A DNA stretch of 42,533 bases from Burkholderia sp. (GTDB taxonomy: Bacteria > Pseudomonadota > Gammaproteobacteria > Burkholderiales > Burkholderiaceae): the NCBI GenBank assembly GCA_030151225.1, contig JASLEG010000273.1, forward strand, positions 1 through 42,533. Reading direction: 5' to 3'. This document shows, piece by piece, positions 36,042 through 42,533 of this stretch. The number at the start of each line of letters is the position of its first letter. The first letter of the stretch is position 1. Below the pieces are notes generated by a model. That model saw only the letters and a list, made by a program, of their open reading frames with translations, searched no databases and was not told where the DNA came from. The translations under genes were made by a program, and so were the position numbers.

Positions 36042-36045
36042 CTCC
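36042..36045 (-). promoter_or_regulatory. Ribosome binding site deciding the start of the Tim44-like gene
   Basis: GGAG on the minus strand is six bases from the ATG at 36035 and zero bases from the in-frame ATG at 36041, so the downstream ATG is favoured. Confidence 0.6.
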
Positions 36046-36077
36046 AGATTGAAAGTCGATCGTATGGAAAGAACCCC

Positions 36078-36809
36078 TTAGTACTTGGTTCCGAGGTGTA
36101 ACGCTACCACACCACCTGACAAATTGTAATATTTGACGGCATCGAGGCCTGCCAGTTCCATCATCGACTTCAGGGTGTCCTGATCGGGGTGCATCCGAAT
36201 CGACTCGGCAAGATACCGGTAACTGTCGGCATCTTTCGCGAACTTGTCGCCAAGCCACGGTAATACTTTGAAAGAATAGACGTCGTAGAATCTTTTCAGC
36301 GGATCCCAGACTTTCGAGAATTCCAGCACCATGACGCGACCGCCCGGCTTGGTCACGCGGCGCATCTCGGCCAGCGCGGCATCCTTATGGGTCATGTTGC
36401 GCAGGCCGAAGGCCACCGTCACCACGTCGAAGTAGTTGTCCGGAAAGGGAATCTTCTCGGCGTCGCACAGCAGCGACGGGGTCACCACGCCCTTGTCGAG
36501 CAGCCGGTCGCGGCCCACGCGCAGCATCGATTCGTTGATGTCGGTGTGCCAGACCTCGCCGGTCGGGCCGGCGGCCTTGGTGAAGGCCCGGGTGAGATCG
36601 CCGGTGCCGGCAGCGAGGTCGAGCACCTTGAAGCCCGGACGCACGTTCGCCTGCGCGATCGTGAACGCCTTCCAGGCTCGGTGCAGGCCGCCCGACATCA
36701 GGTCGTTCATCAGGTCGTAATTGCTCGCGACCGAGTGGAACACCCCCGCCACCTTTTTCGCCTTGTCGCCCTCGTCGACAGTCTCGAAGCCGAAATGGGT
36801 TTTGCTCAT
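36078..36809 (-). CDS. ubiE: Ubiquinone/menaquinone biosynthesis C-methyltransferase
   Basis: SAM-dependent methyltransferase that C-methylates the benzoquinol ring in ubiquinone synthesis. The 243 residues include the UbiE start MSKTHFGFETV, VFHSVASNYDLMNDLMSGGL, the SAM motif VLDLAAGTGDLT (62-73) and the family signatures NMTHKDAALAEMRRVTKPGG and YDVYSFKVLPWLG, ending GVVALHLGTKY. The ATG at 36809 is the family start; upstream extension is noise. It belongs to the DUF971-ubiE-Tim44-ubiJ-ubiB block. Confidence 0.96.
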   Translation of the reverse strand: MSKTHFGFETVDEGDKAKKVAGVFHSVASNYDLMNDLMSGGLHRAWKAFTIAQANVRPGFKVLDLAAGTGDLTRAFTKAAGPTGEVWHTDINESMLRVGRDRLLDKGVVTPSLLCDAEKIPFPDNYFDVVTVAFGLRNMTHKDAALAEMRRVTKPGGRVMVLEFSKVWDPLKRFYDVYSFKVLPWLGDKFAKDADSYRYLAESIRMHPDQDTLKSMMELAGLDAVKYYNLSGGVVALHLGTKY

Positions 36810-36834
36810 CGCGTGAATCCTCTGGAAATGGCAA

Positions 36835-36858
36835 GACGGCGCCGAAAGGGGCGCCGTC
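36835..36858. repeat. Inverted repeat between the DUF971 gene and ubiE
   Basis: GACGGCGCC (36835-36843) pairs with GGCGCCGTC (36850-36858) across a 6-nt loop, 22 nt after the DUF971 stop on the minus strand. There is no U run, so it may be a 3' stabiliser or weak attenuator before ubiE. Confidence 0.4.
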
Positions 36859-36879
36859 GGTTCTATCGGTGATCGTGCG

Positions 36880-37296
36880 TCAGTGGCAGTGGCCGCCGCG
36901 CGGCGCTCCCGCCGCGGACATCGGCGCGTCGCGCTCGACGCCCGCCGCCTGCAACTTGTCGAAATACTCGCGCCAGAGCGCGTCCTGCCGCGTGGCCAGT
37001 TCGTAAAGCAGGTCCCACGAGTAGATGCCGGTGGCATGGCCGTCCGAGAACGTGGGCTGCAGCGCGTAATTGCCCACCCCCTCGAGCGCCGTGATCGTCA
37101 CCTCGCGCTTGCCGGTCTGCAGCGTTTCCTGGCCCGGACCGTGGCCGCGCACCTCGGCCGACGGCGAGAACACACGCATCAGCTCGAACGGGATGCGATA
37201 GCTGTCACCGTTCGGATACTGCAATTCGAGTACGCGCGATACCGCGTGCACCACCACGCCCGACGGAATCGGCGTGGTCGGGGTGAGACCGCTCAT
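36880..37296 (-). CDS. DUF971 (GBBH-like N-terminal domain) protein
   Basis: A 138-residue protein whose body is a DUF971 domain, the fold found at the N-terminus of gamma-butyrobetaine hydroxylase and in small stand-alone proteins near iron-sulfur genes. Visible are LELQYPNGDSYRIPFELMRV, GKREVTITALEGVGNYAL and the diagnostic FSDGHATGIYSWDLLYELA. The terminus ends GGHCH, a possible metal-binding tail. It overlaps the HIT gene by 4 nt (ATGA), so the two are coupled. The function is unknown. Confidence 0.87.
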   Translation of the reverse strand: MSGLTPTTPIPSGVVVHAVSRVLELQYPNGDSYRIPFELMRVFSPSAEVRGHGPGQETLQTGKREVTITALEGVGNYALQPTFSDGHATGIYSWDLLYELATRQDALWREYFDKLQAAGVERDAPMSAAGAPRGGHCH

Positions 37297-37736
37297 GCCT
37301 CCCCCCCGTTCAGAACCTGTTCGATTTCCTCGCGCACCGCATTGTGCAGCAGCGTGGCCTGGGCCGTGCGCAAGCGCAGCAGCGCGTCGGACACCGAGCG
37401 CTGACGCGGCGCCCAGATCGGCTGAGGAAAGTGCGCATCGTTGGAAAAACGCGGAATCACGTGCCAGTGCACGTGCGGCACCTGATTGCCGAGGCTGGCC
37501 AGGTTGACCTTGCTCGGCTCCATCACGCGGCGCACGGCACGCTCGACCGCGGTCACCACGAGCATCAGATGTGCGCGCTCGGCAGCGGCGAGATCGGAGA
37601 ACTCGGCCACGTGCGCATGCCAGATCACGCGGCAGAAACCGGGGTAATCGGTTTCGCCGGTGGCCAGCACGACCCGCAGCGCGTCGTCCTTCCAGAGCAG
37701 CTCGCCGCCGTCTTCACGGCAGAATACGCAATCCAT
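37293..37736 (-). CDS. HIT family hydrolase
   Basis: Histidine-triad nucleotide hydrolase/transferase of 147 residues. The catalytic triad HVHWHVIPR has His88, His90 and His92; an N-terminal C-x2-C (Cys3, Cys6) resembles the zinc-type HIT proteins. Wording ETDYPGFCRVIWHAHVAEFSDL is typical of the beta-proteobacterial branch. The ATG at 37736 follows AAGGAAC. It overlaps the downstream DUF971 gene and lies 32 nt after the large oxidoreductase gene on the same strand, so all three may be co-transcribed. The substrate is unknown. Confidence 0.9.
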   Translation of the reverse strand: MDCVFCREDGGELLWKDDALRVVLATGETDYPGFCRVIWHAHVAEFSDLAAAERAHLMLVVTAVERAVRRVMEPSKVNLASLGNQVPHVHWHVIPRFSNDAHFPQPIWAPRQRSVSDALLRLRTAQATLLHNAVREEIEQVLNGGEA

Positions 37737-37768
37737 CGTCTGTTCCTTGCAGATGGGACGCCCCGACT

Positions 37769-40700
37769 TTACACCAGGACCCGCTCGATGCCGCCGTTGT
37801 TGGCGTGCGCCACGTAGTCGGCCATCCAGTTCTCGCCGAGCACGTTGCGCGCGATTTCCACCACGATGTAGTCGGCCTCGATGTCTGCGTCCTCGTTGTA
37901 GCGTGACAGACCCTGCAGGCACGACGGGCAGCTCGTCAGGATCTTCACGTCGGTCGCGCCGCCGCCGTTCGCCTGGCTCGCGCCGTCACCCGACACCACC
38001 GGGATGTTGCGCAGACGCGCCGCGCCCTTGCGGATCTCCTCCTCCTTGCGGAAGCGGATCTGGGTCGACACGTCGGGACGCGTCACGGCCAGCGTGCCGG
38101 ATTCGCCGCAGCAGCGATCGTTCTTGGTGATCTGGTAGCCGTCCTTCTCGGCGCCCATCAGCTCGTTGACGAGCTTGACCGGATCCATCGTCTTGATCGG
38201 CGTGTGGCACGGGTCGTGATACATGTAGCGCGTGCCCCCCACGCCCTCGAGCTTCATGCCCTTTTCGAGCAGGAATTCGTGGATGTCGATGATCCGGCAA
38301 CCCGGGAAGATCTTCTCGAATTCGTAGCCGGCGAGCTGGTCGTAGCAGGTGCCGCACGACACCACGACGGTCTTGATGTCGAGGTAGTTCAGCGTGTTCG
38401 CCACCCGGTGGAACAGCACGCGGTTGTCGGTCACGATCTGCTCGGCCTTGTCGTACTGGCCCGAGCCGCGCTGCGGATAGCCGCAGCACAGATAGCCCGG
38501 CGGCAGCACGGTCTGCACGCCCGCCTCCCACAGCATCGCCTGCGTGGCGAGGCCGACCTGCGAGAACAGCCGCTCGGAGCCGCAGCCCGGGAAGTAGAAC
38601 ACCGCCTCCGAATCCACCGTGGTGGTCTTCGGATTGCGGATGATCGGCACGATCTTGTTGTCCTCGATGTCGAGCAGCGCGCGCGCCGTCTTCTTCGGCA
38701 GGTTGCCCGGCATCTTCTTGTTCATGAAGTGGATCACCTGCTCGACCACCGGCGGCTTGCCGGTGGTGGCGGGCGGACGCGCCGTCTGCTTGCGCGCGAC
38801 CTTCTTCAGCATGTCGTTGGCGAAGCGCTGTGCCTTGTAGCCCACGCCCATCATCACGCCGCGCGCGACGTTGATGGTCTGCGGATTGGTGGCGTTCAGG
38901 AAGAACATGCCGGCCGCCTGGCCCGGATTGAACTTCTTCTTGCCCATCTTGCGCAGCAGGTTGCGCATGTTCATCGTCACGTCGCCGAAGTCGATCTTGA
39001 CCGGGCACGGCGTGACGCACTTGTGGCACACGGTGCAATGGTCGGCCACGTCGTTGAACTCGTCCCAGTGCTTGATCGACACGCCGCGACGCGTCTGCTC
39101 CTCGTACAGGAACGCCTCGACCAGCAGCGAGGTGGCGAGGATCTTGTTACGAGGGCTGTACAGCAGGTTCGCGCGCGGCACGTGGGTCGCGCACACCGGC
39201 TTGCACTTGCCGCAGCGCAGGCAGTCCTTGACCGAATCGGCGATCGCGCCGATGTCGGACTGCTGCATGATCAGCGACTCGTAGCCCATCAGGCCGAAGC
39301 TCGGCGTGTAGGCGTTGCGCAGGTCGGCGCCCTGCATCAGCTTGCCCTTGTTGAAGCGGTCGTGCGGATCGACGCGCTGCTTGTAGGCGCGGAAATCCTT
39401 CATTTCCTCTTCGGTCAGGAACTCGAGCTTGGTGATGCCGATGCCGTGCTCGCCGGAAATCACGCCGTCGAGCGAGCGCGCGATCTGCATGATGCGCGCG
39501 ACCGCCGCGTGGGCGTCCTGCAGCATCTCGTAGTTGTCGGAGTTGACCGGCAGGTTGGTGTGCACGTTGCCGTCGCCGGCATGCATGTGCAGCGCCACGA
39601 ACACGCGACCGCGCAGCACGCGCTTGTGGATCGCCTGCGCCTCGTCGAGAATCGGCTTGAACGCGCCGCCGTTGAAGATGTTGCGCAGCTCGGCGCGCAG
39701 CTCCTGCTTCCACGACACGCGCACGGTGCGGTCCTGCGTGATGTGGAACACGTTGGCGTCGGGCTGGGCGTCGGCGCGCGCGGCAAAGGTCTCGCCGAGC
39801 TTCTCGTAGCCAAGCTGCACCAGGTAGTGCTGCGCCTCGCGCAGCGGCATGTCGAGCCGGTCGCGCAGGAATTCCCAGCGCGCGCGCACCTGCTTGAACA
39901 GATCGAGCGCCTGCTGCACGCGGTCTTCCAGCAGCTCCGCGCTCGGGATCTCGTTGGCGTCGTCGCTCTTGCCGAGCGGCAGGTCGCCGGTGCGGAAGAA
40001 GGCTTCGAGCGCGTCGAGGATCTGCAGCTTGTTCTTCAGCGACAGCTCGATGTTGATGCGCTCGATCGCGTCGGTGTACTCACCCATGCGATTGAGCGGG
40101 ATCACCACGTCCTCGTTGATCTTGAACGCGTTGGTGTGCTTCGCGATCGCGGCGGTGCGGCTGCGGTCGAGCCAGAAGCGCTTGCGCGCCTCGGCGCTGA
40201 CGGCCACGAAGCCCTCGCCGCTCTTGCCGTTGGCCATGCGGACCACTTCCGAGGTGGCCGCGGCCACCGCATCGGCATCGTCGCCGACGATGTCGCCGAT
40301 CAGCACCATCTTCGGGAACGCGTTGCGCTTGCTCTTGGTGGCGTAGCCAACCGCGCGCAGGTAGCGCTCGTCGAGATGCTCGAGGCCGGCCAGGATCGCG
40401 CCGCCCTGCTTCGAGGTCTCGAACAGGTAATCCTTGATTTCGACGATGCTCGGAATCGCCTCGCGCGCCTGGCCGAAGAATTCGAGACAGACCGTGCGCG
40501 TATGCGCCGGCATCTTGTGCAGCACCCAGCGCGCCGAGGTGATCAGGCCGTCGCAGCCTTCCTTCTGAATGCCCGGCAGGCCGGCCAGGAACTTGTCGGT
40601 GACGTCCTTGCCGAGGCCTTCCTTGCGGAAGCGCCTGCCCTCGATCTCGAGCATCTCGCTGCGCAGCAGCTTTTCGCCCGGCGCGTGGGCGCCGTCGAAC

Positions 40701-41791
40701 CACTTCAGCTCGAAGCGGGCCATGGCGATGTCGTGGATCTTGCCCTGGTTGTGGTCGTGACGCGTGACCTCGAGCCAGTTGCCGTCCGGGTCGACCATCC
40801 GCCACCAGGCCAGGTTGTCGAGCGCGGTGCCCCACAGCACGGCCTTCTTGCCGCCCGCGTTCATCGCGACGTTGCCGCCGACGCAGGACGCGTCGAGCGA
40901 GGTCGGATCCACGGCGAACACGTAGCCGGCCGCCTCGGCGGCCTCGGTCACGCGACGCGTGACGACGCCGGCACCGGAGAAGATGGTGGCCACCTTGTGG
41001 GCGACGCCGGGCAGCTCGGTCAGCTCGACGGCGCCGAGCTGTTCGAGCTTTTCGGTGTTGATCACGGCCGAGAACGGCGTGAGCGGCACCGCGCCGCCCG
41101 TGTAGCCGGTGCCGCCCCCGCGCGGGATCACGGTCAGGCCGAGTTCGAAGCAGGCCTTCACGAGCCCGGCGATTTCCGCCTCGGTGTCGGGCGTCAGGAT
41201 CACGAACGGATATTCGACGCGCCAGTCGGTCGCGTCGGTCACGTGCGAGACGCGCGCGAGGCCGTCGAAGCGGATGTTGTCCTTCTGCGTGCAGCGGCCG
41301 AGCGCCTTGGTGGCGCGGCGGCGCAGGTCGGCCATCTGCTCGAACTCGCGCGCGAACGATTCCACGGCGCCGCGTGCGGCCACCGTCAGCATCGCCACGC
41401 GCGAGGCGCGCTCGCGGGCGGCCGAGTCGCCGTGCTCGGACAGGTCGGCCTGGCGGCGCTTGTCGATCTCGGCGAGGCGGTGGCCCAGCGCGTCGATCAG
41501 CATCTGGCGGCGCTTCGGGTTGTCGAGCAGGTCGTCCTGCAGGTACGGGTTGCGGCGCACCACCCAGATGTCGCCGAGCACTTCGTACAGCATCCGGGCC
41601 GATCGGCCGGTGCGGCGCTCGCCGCGCAGGTCGTCGAGCGCCGCCCAGGCTTCCTCGCCGAGCAGACGGATCACGATCTCGCGGTCCGAGAACGACGTGT
41701 AGTTGTACGGGATTTCGCGCAGGCGCGGCGCGAGGTCGGCAGCGACGGCGGCGGCCGCGCCATGCGGATCGAAAACTTGTGGTGCGTTCAT
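37769..41791 (-). CDS. FAD-linked oxidoreductase fused to iron-sulfur/cysteine-rich domains (DUF3683)
   Basis: A 1340-residue fusion predicted to oxidise a 2-hydroxyacid and pass electrons through iron-sulfur clusters. Order: DUF3683 (about 20-190), FAD-binding PCMH domain (about 195-345, VIPRGGGTGYTGGAVPLTPF, ASCVGGNVAMNAGG), FAD oxidase C-terminal domain (to about 830, HMHAGDGNVHTNLP near 740, GEHGIGITKLEF), two 4Fe-4S motifs (CLRCGKCKPVC near 855, CTVCHKCVTPCP near 919) and two CCG cysteine-rich domains (CCGYPQ near 1098, SCGTC near 1143, DPCHTP near 1193, CCGESGT near 1225, SCPSC near 1285). In E. coli these activities are split among GlcD/GlcF or LutA/LutB-like subunits. D-lactate or glycolate are reasonable substrates, but none is shown. 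Confidence 0.92.
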   Translation of the reverse strand: MNAPQVFDPHGAAAAVAADLAPRLREIPYNYTSFSDREIVIRLLGEEAWAALDDLRGERRTGRSARMLYEVLGDIWVVRRNPYLQDDLLDNPKRRQMLIDALGHRLAEIDKRRQADLSEHGDSAARERASRVAMLTVAARGAVESFAREFEQMADLRRRATKALGRCTQKDNIRFDGLARVSHVTDATDWRVEYPFVILTPDTEAEIAGLVKACFELGLTVIPRGGGTGYTGGAVPLTPFSAVINTEKLEQLGAVELTELPGVAHKVATIFSGAGVVTRRVTEAAEAAGYVFAVDPTSLDASCVGGNVAMNAGGKKAVLWGTALDNLAWWRMVDPDGNWLEVTRHDHNQGKIHDIAMARFELKWFDGAHAPGEKLLRSEMLEIEGRRFRKEGLGKDVTDKFLAGLPGIQKEGCDGLITSARWVLHKMPAHTRTVCLEFFGQAREAIPSIVEIKDYLFETSKQGGAILAGLEHLDERYLRAVGYATKSKRNAFPKMVLIGDIVGDDADAVAAATSEVVRMANGKSGEGFVAVSAEARKRFWLDRSRTAAIAKHTNAFKINEDVVIPLNRMGEYTDAIERINIELSLKNKLQILDALEAFFRTGDLPLGKSDDANEIPSAELLEDRVQQALDLFKQVRARWEFLRDRLDMPLREAQHYLVQLGYEKLGETFAARADAQPDANVFHITQDRTVRVSWKQELRAELRNIFNGGAFKPILDEAQAIHKRVLRGRVFVALHMHAGDGNVHTNLPVNSDNYEMLQDAHAAVARIMQIARSLDGVISGEHGIGITKLEFLTEEEMKDFRAYKQRVDPHDRFNKGKLMQGADLRNAYTPSFGLMGYESLIMQQSDIGAIADSVKDCLRCGKCKPVCATHVPRANLLYSPRNKILATSLLVEAFLYEEQTRRGVSIKHWDEFNDVADHCTVCHKCVTPCPVKIDFGDVTMNMRNLLRKMGKKKFNPGQAAGMFFLNATNPQTINVARGVMMGVGYKAQRFANDMLKKVARKQTARPPATTGKPPVVEQVIHFMNKKMPGNLPKKTARALLDIEDNKIVPIIRNPKTTTVDSEAVFYFPGCGSERLFSQVGLATQAMLWEAGVQTVLPPGYLCCGYPQRGSGQYDKAEQIVTDNRVLFHRVANTLNYLDIKTVVVSCGTCYDQLAGYEFEKIFPGCRIIDIHEFLLEKGMKLEGVGGTRYMYHDPCHTPIKTMDPVKLVNELMGAEKDGYQITKNDRCCGESGTLAVTRPDVSTQIRFRKEEEIRKGAARLRNIPVVSGDGASQANGGGATDVKILTSCPSCLQGLSRYNEDADIEADYIVVEIARNVLGENWMADYVAHANNGGIERVLV

Positions 41792-42177
41792 GTTCGGACG
41801 GTTCGGAGGGCCGGACGAGCGGTTCGAGGCTCGACAGCGGCTAAGCGCGTGGTGGGCGCGAATCTGGGGAAAACTTCTGTACCAAGCGCGCAGCGGGGAG
41901 CGGGGCCGGTGCGGGCGATGCCTCGCTACACGGAACGGCGGCGCTGCGACGAACCAGAGCATGCGGCGTCACACGATCTCGACCCTGCCTTGTGCGCGGG
42001 GCCGGAACAAACGCGGAAGCGCAATGCCAGGCGATACTTGGCGGCACTCGGAGCCATCAGCACGATCGCGCGCAGTGCGCGTGCCGAGCCGCCGCGGGAC
42101 AGGCTGCGCGCGGTGACGGCTTCAAATTGGCGGTCCGAAACTGCCTTTGCATCTTCCGATCCTTGATTCAAGACGGA

Positions 42178-42183
42178 ATTCTA
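42178..42183 (-). promoter_or_regulatory. Candidate -10 box upstream of the FAD oxidoreductase gene
   Basis: TAGAAT on the minus strand with no clear -35. It would imply a leader of about 380 nt, unusually long, so a closer promoter may have been missed. The palindrome CTTGATTCAAG (42162-42172) sits just where transcription would begin. Confidence 0.25.
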
Positions 42184-42311
42184 ACCCATGATCGATCGCG
42201 GCGTGGACGCCTGAATCGGCCGCCCCGCCCCGCCCGGCGGCGAGGCGCGGGAATTCGCCATCCGGCCGGTCGGTCATCGCCCGCACAGGCCCGCCGCAGC
42301 GGCGTTGGCGC

Positions 42312-42317
42312 TAGAAT
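42312..42317 (+). promoter_or_regulatory. Candidate -10 box of ilvA
   Basis: TAGAAT on the plus strand, 50 nt before the ilvA start, in an otherwise GC-rich stretch. No TTGACA-like sequence is seen 17 bp upstream. Confidence 0.4.
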
Positions 42318-42366
42318 CCCGGTTTTCCCCGCTTTTGCCGCGCCGGCCGATACCCGCGCGACCGTC

Positions 42367-42533
42367 ATGGCTGCTCACGACTACCTGAAGAAGATCCTCA
42401 CCGCGCGCGTCTACGACGTGGCGATCGAAACCGCCCTCGATCCCGCCCGCAGCCTGTCCGCGCGCCTGCGCAACCGCGTGTACCTGAAGCGCGAGGACAA
42501 CCAGCCGGTGTTCTCGTTCAAGCTGCGCGGCGC
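42367..42533 (+). CDS. ilvA: Threonine ammonia-lyase, biosynthetic (3' end outside the window)
   Basis: First enzyme of isoleucine synthesis, deaminating threonine to 2-oxobutanoate with PLP. Only 55 codons are visible before the window ends. They read MAAHDYLKKILTARVYDVAI followed by LKREDNQPVFSFKLRG, where Lys52 in SFKLRG is the PLP-binding lysine; the KREDxQPVxSFKLRG block is diagnostic of the IlvA group. The ATG at 42367 is the only plausible start. The C-terminal ACT regulatory domains, which separate biosynthetic from catabolic forms, cannot be seen; the KREDNQPV wording favours the biosynthetic form. Confidence 0.92.
   Translation, partial: MAAHDYLKKILTARVYDVAIETALDPARSLSARLRNRVYLKREDNQPVFSFKLRG

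Larger units (their letters stand above)
41792..42366. other. 575-bp spacer between the FAD oxidoreductase gene and ilvA
   Basis: No gene is supported here: open frames in the interval lack codon bias, family wording or ribosome sites. It must hold divergent promoters. Visible candidates are TAGAAT on the minus strand (42183-42178), TAGAAT on the plus strand (42312-42317) and a short palindrome CTTGATTCAAG (42162-42172). Confidence 0.6.

Noticed and set aside
38204..42166. A 1320-codon plus-strand open frame opposite the FAD/iron-sulfur oxidoreductase
   Set aside because: Antisense shadow of a protein with clear flavin and iron-sulfur motifs; no ribosome site or domain in the translation.
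41926..42171. An 81-codon minus-strand frame in the spacer before ilvA, starting at TTG just after a TAGAAT box
   Set aside because: No ribosome site, no family wording, and Ser/Arg/Ala-rich composition as expected by chance at this GC content.

Overview
The window is about 42.5 kb of GC-rich DNA from a beta-proteobacterial chromosome, most likely Burkholderia sensu stricto. The evidence is the gene content and order: lptD-surA-pdxA-rsmA, the amgK-murU pair, a ubiE/Tim44/ubiJ/ubiB block, fmdB-DUF502-aspS, and a DUF3683 flavin/iron-sulfur fusion next to ilvA. Protein wording and codon phase (G or C at almost every third position) fit the same group. It reads as core chromosome. I see no rRNA, tRNA, CRISPR array, insertion sequence, integrase, phage gene, attachment site or replication origin.

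Layout: (1) 1-5368, plus strand: glyQ (5' end cut by the window), glyS, gmhB, an acyltransferase plsC and a YgjP-type metallopeptidase, ended by a perfect 19-bp bidirectional terminator. (2) 5460-11591, minus strand: lptD-surA-pdxA-rsmA-gloA, joining outer-membrane LPS export, periplasmic chaperoning, vitamin B6 synthesis and rRNA methylation. (3) 11839-13696, plus strand: amgK-murU for peptidoglycan recycling. (4) 13728-16169: an Atm1-like ABC exporter divergent from a YciA-type thioesterase. (5) 16203-18261: a nitrate-reductase-associated protein divergent from fdhD and a DUF2867 gene. (6) 18275-25437, minus strand: a fatty-acid beta-oxidation cluster (TetR regulator, acyl-CoA dehydrogenase, two-domain hydroxyacyl-CoA dehydrogenase/hydratase, thiolase, enoyl-CoA hydratase). 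(7) 25637-29524: nudB overlapping a ClsB-type cardiolipin synthase, then an AEC transporter divergent from a LysR regulator. (8) 29609-32526, minus strand: fmdB-DUF502-aspS. (9) 32622-37736, minus strand: HIT protein, DUF971 protein, ubiE, Tim44-like protein, ubiJ, ubiB, centred on ubiquinone synthesis. (10) 37769-41791: a 1340-residue flavin/iron-sulfur oxidoreductase, a 575-bp spacer, and the first 55 codons of ilvA.

Most of the window encodes housekeeping functions with clear family assignments, and I found no convincing new mobile, defence or biosynthetic system. The points most worth a second look are the uncharacterised members of conserved neighbourhoods (the Tim44-like protein inside the ubi block, the DUF3683 fusion, the fdhD/nitrate-reductase-associated/DUF2867 group), an AspRS with markers of the non-discriminating type, a near-perfect palindromic operator candidate for the TetR regulator, and terminator-like hairpins inside gene clusters (pdxA-rsmA and directly before ubiJ). 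Very long open frames opposite real genes are by-products of GC-rich codon use and are not annotated.
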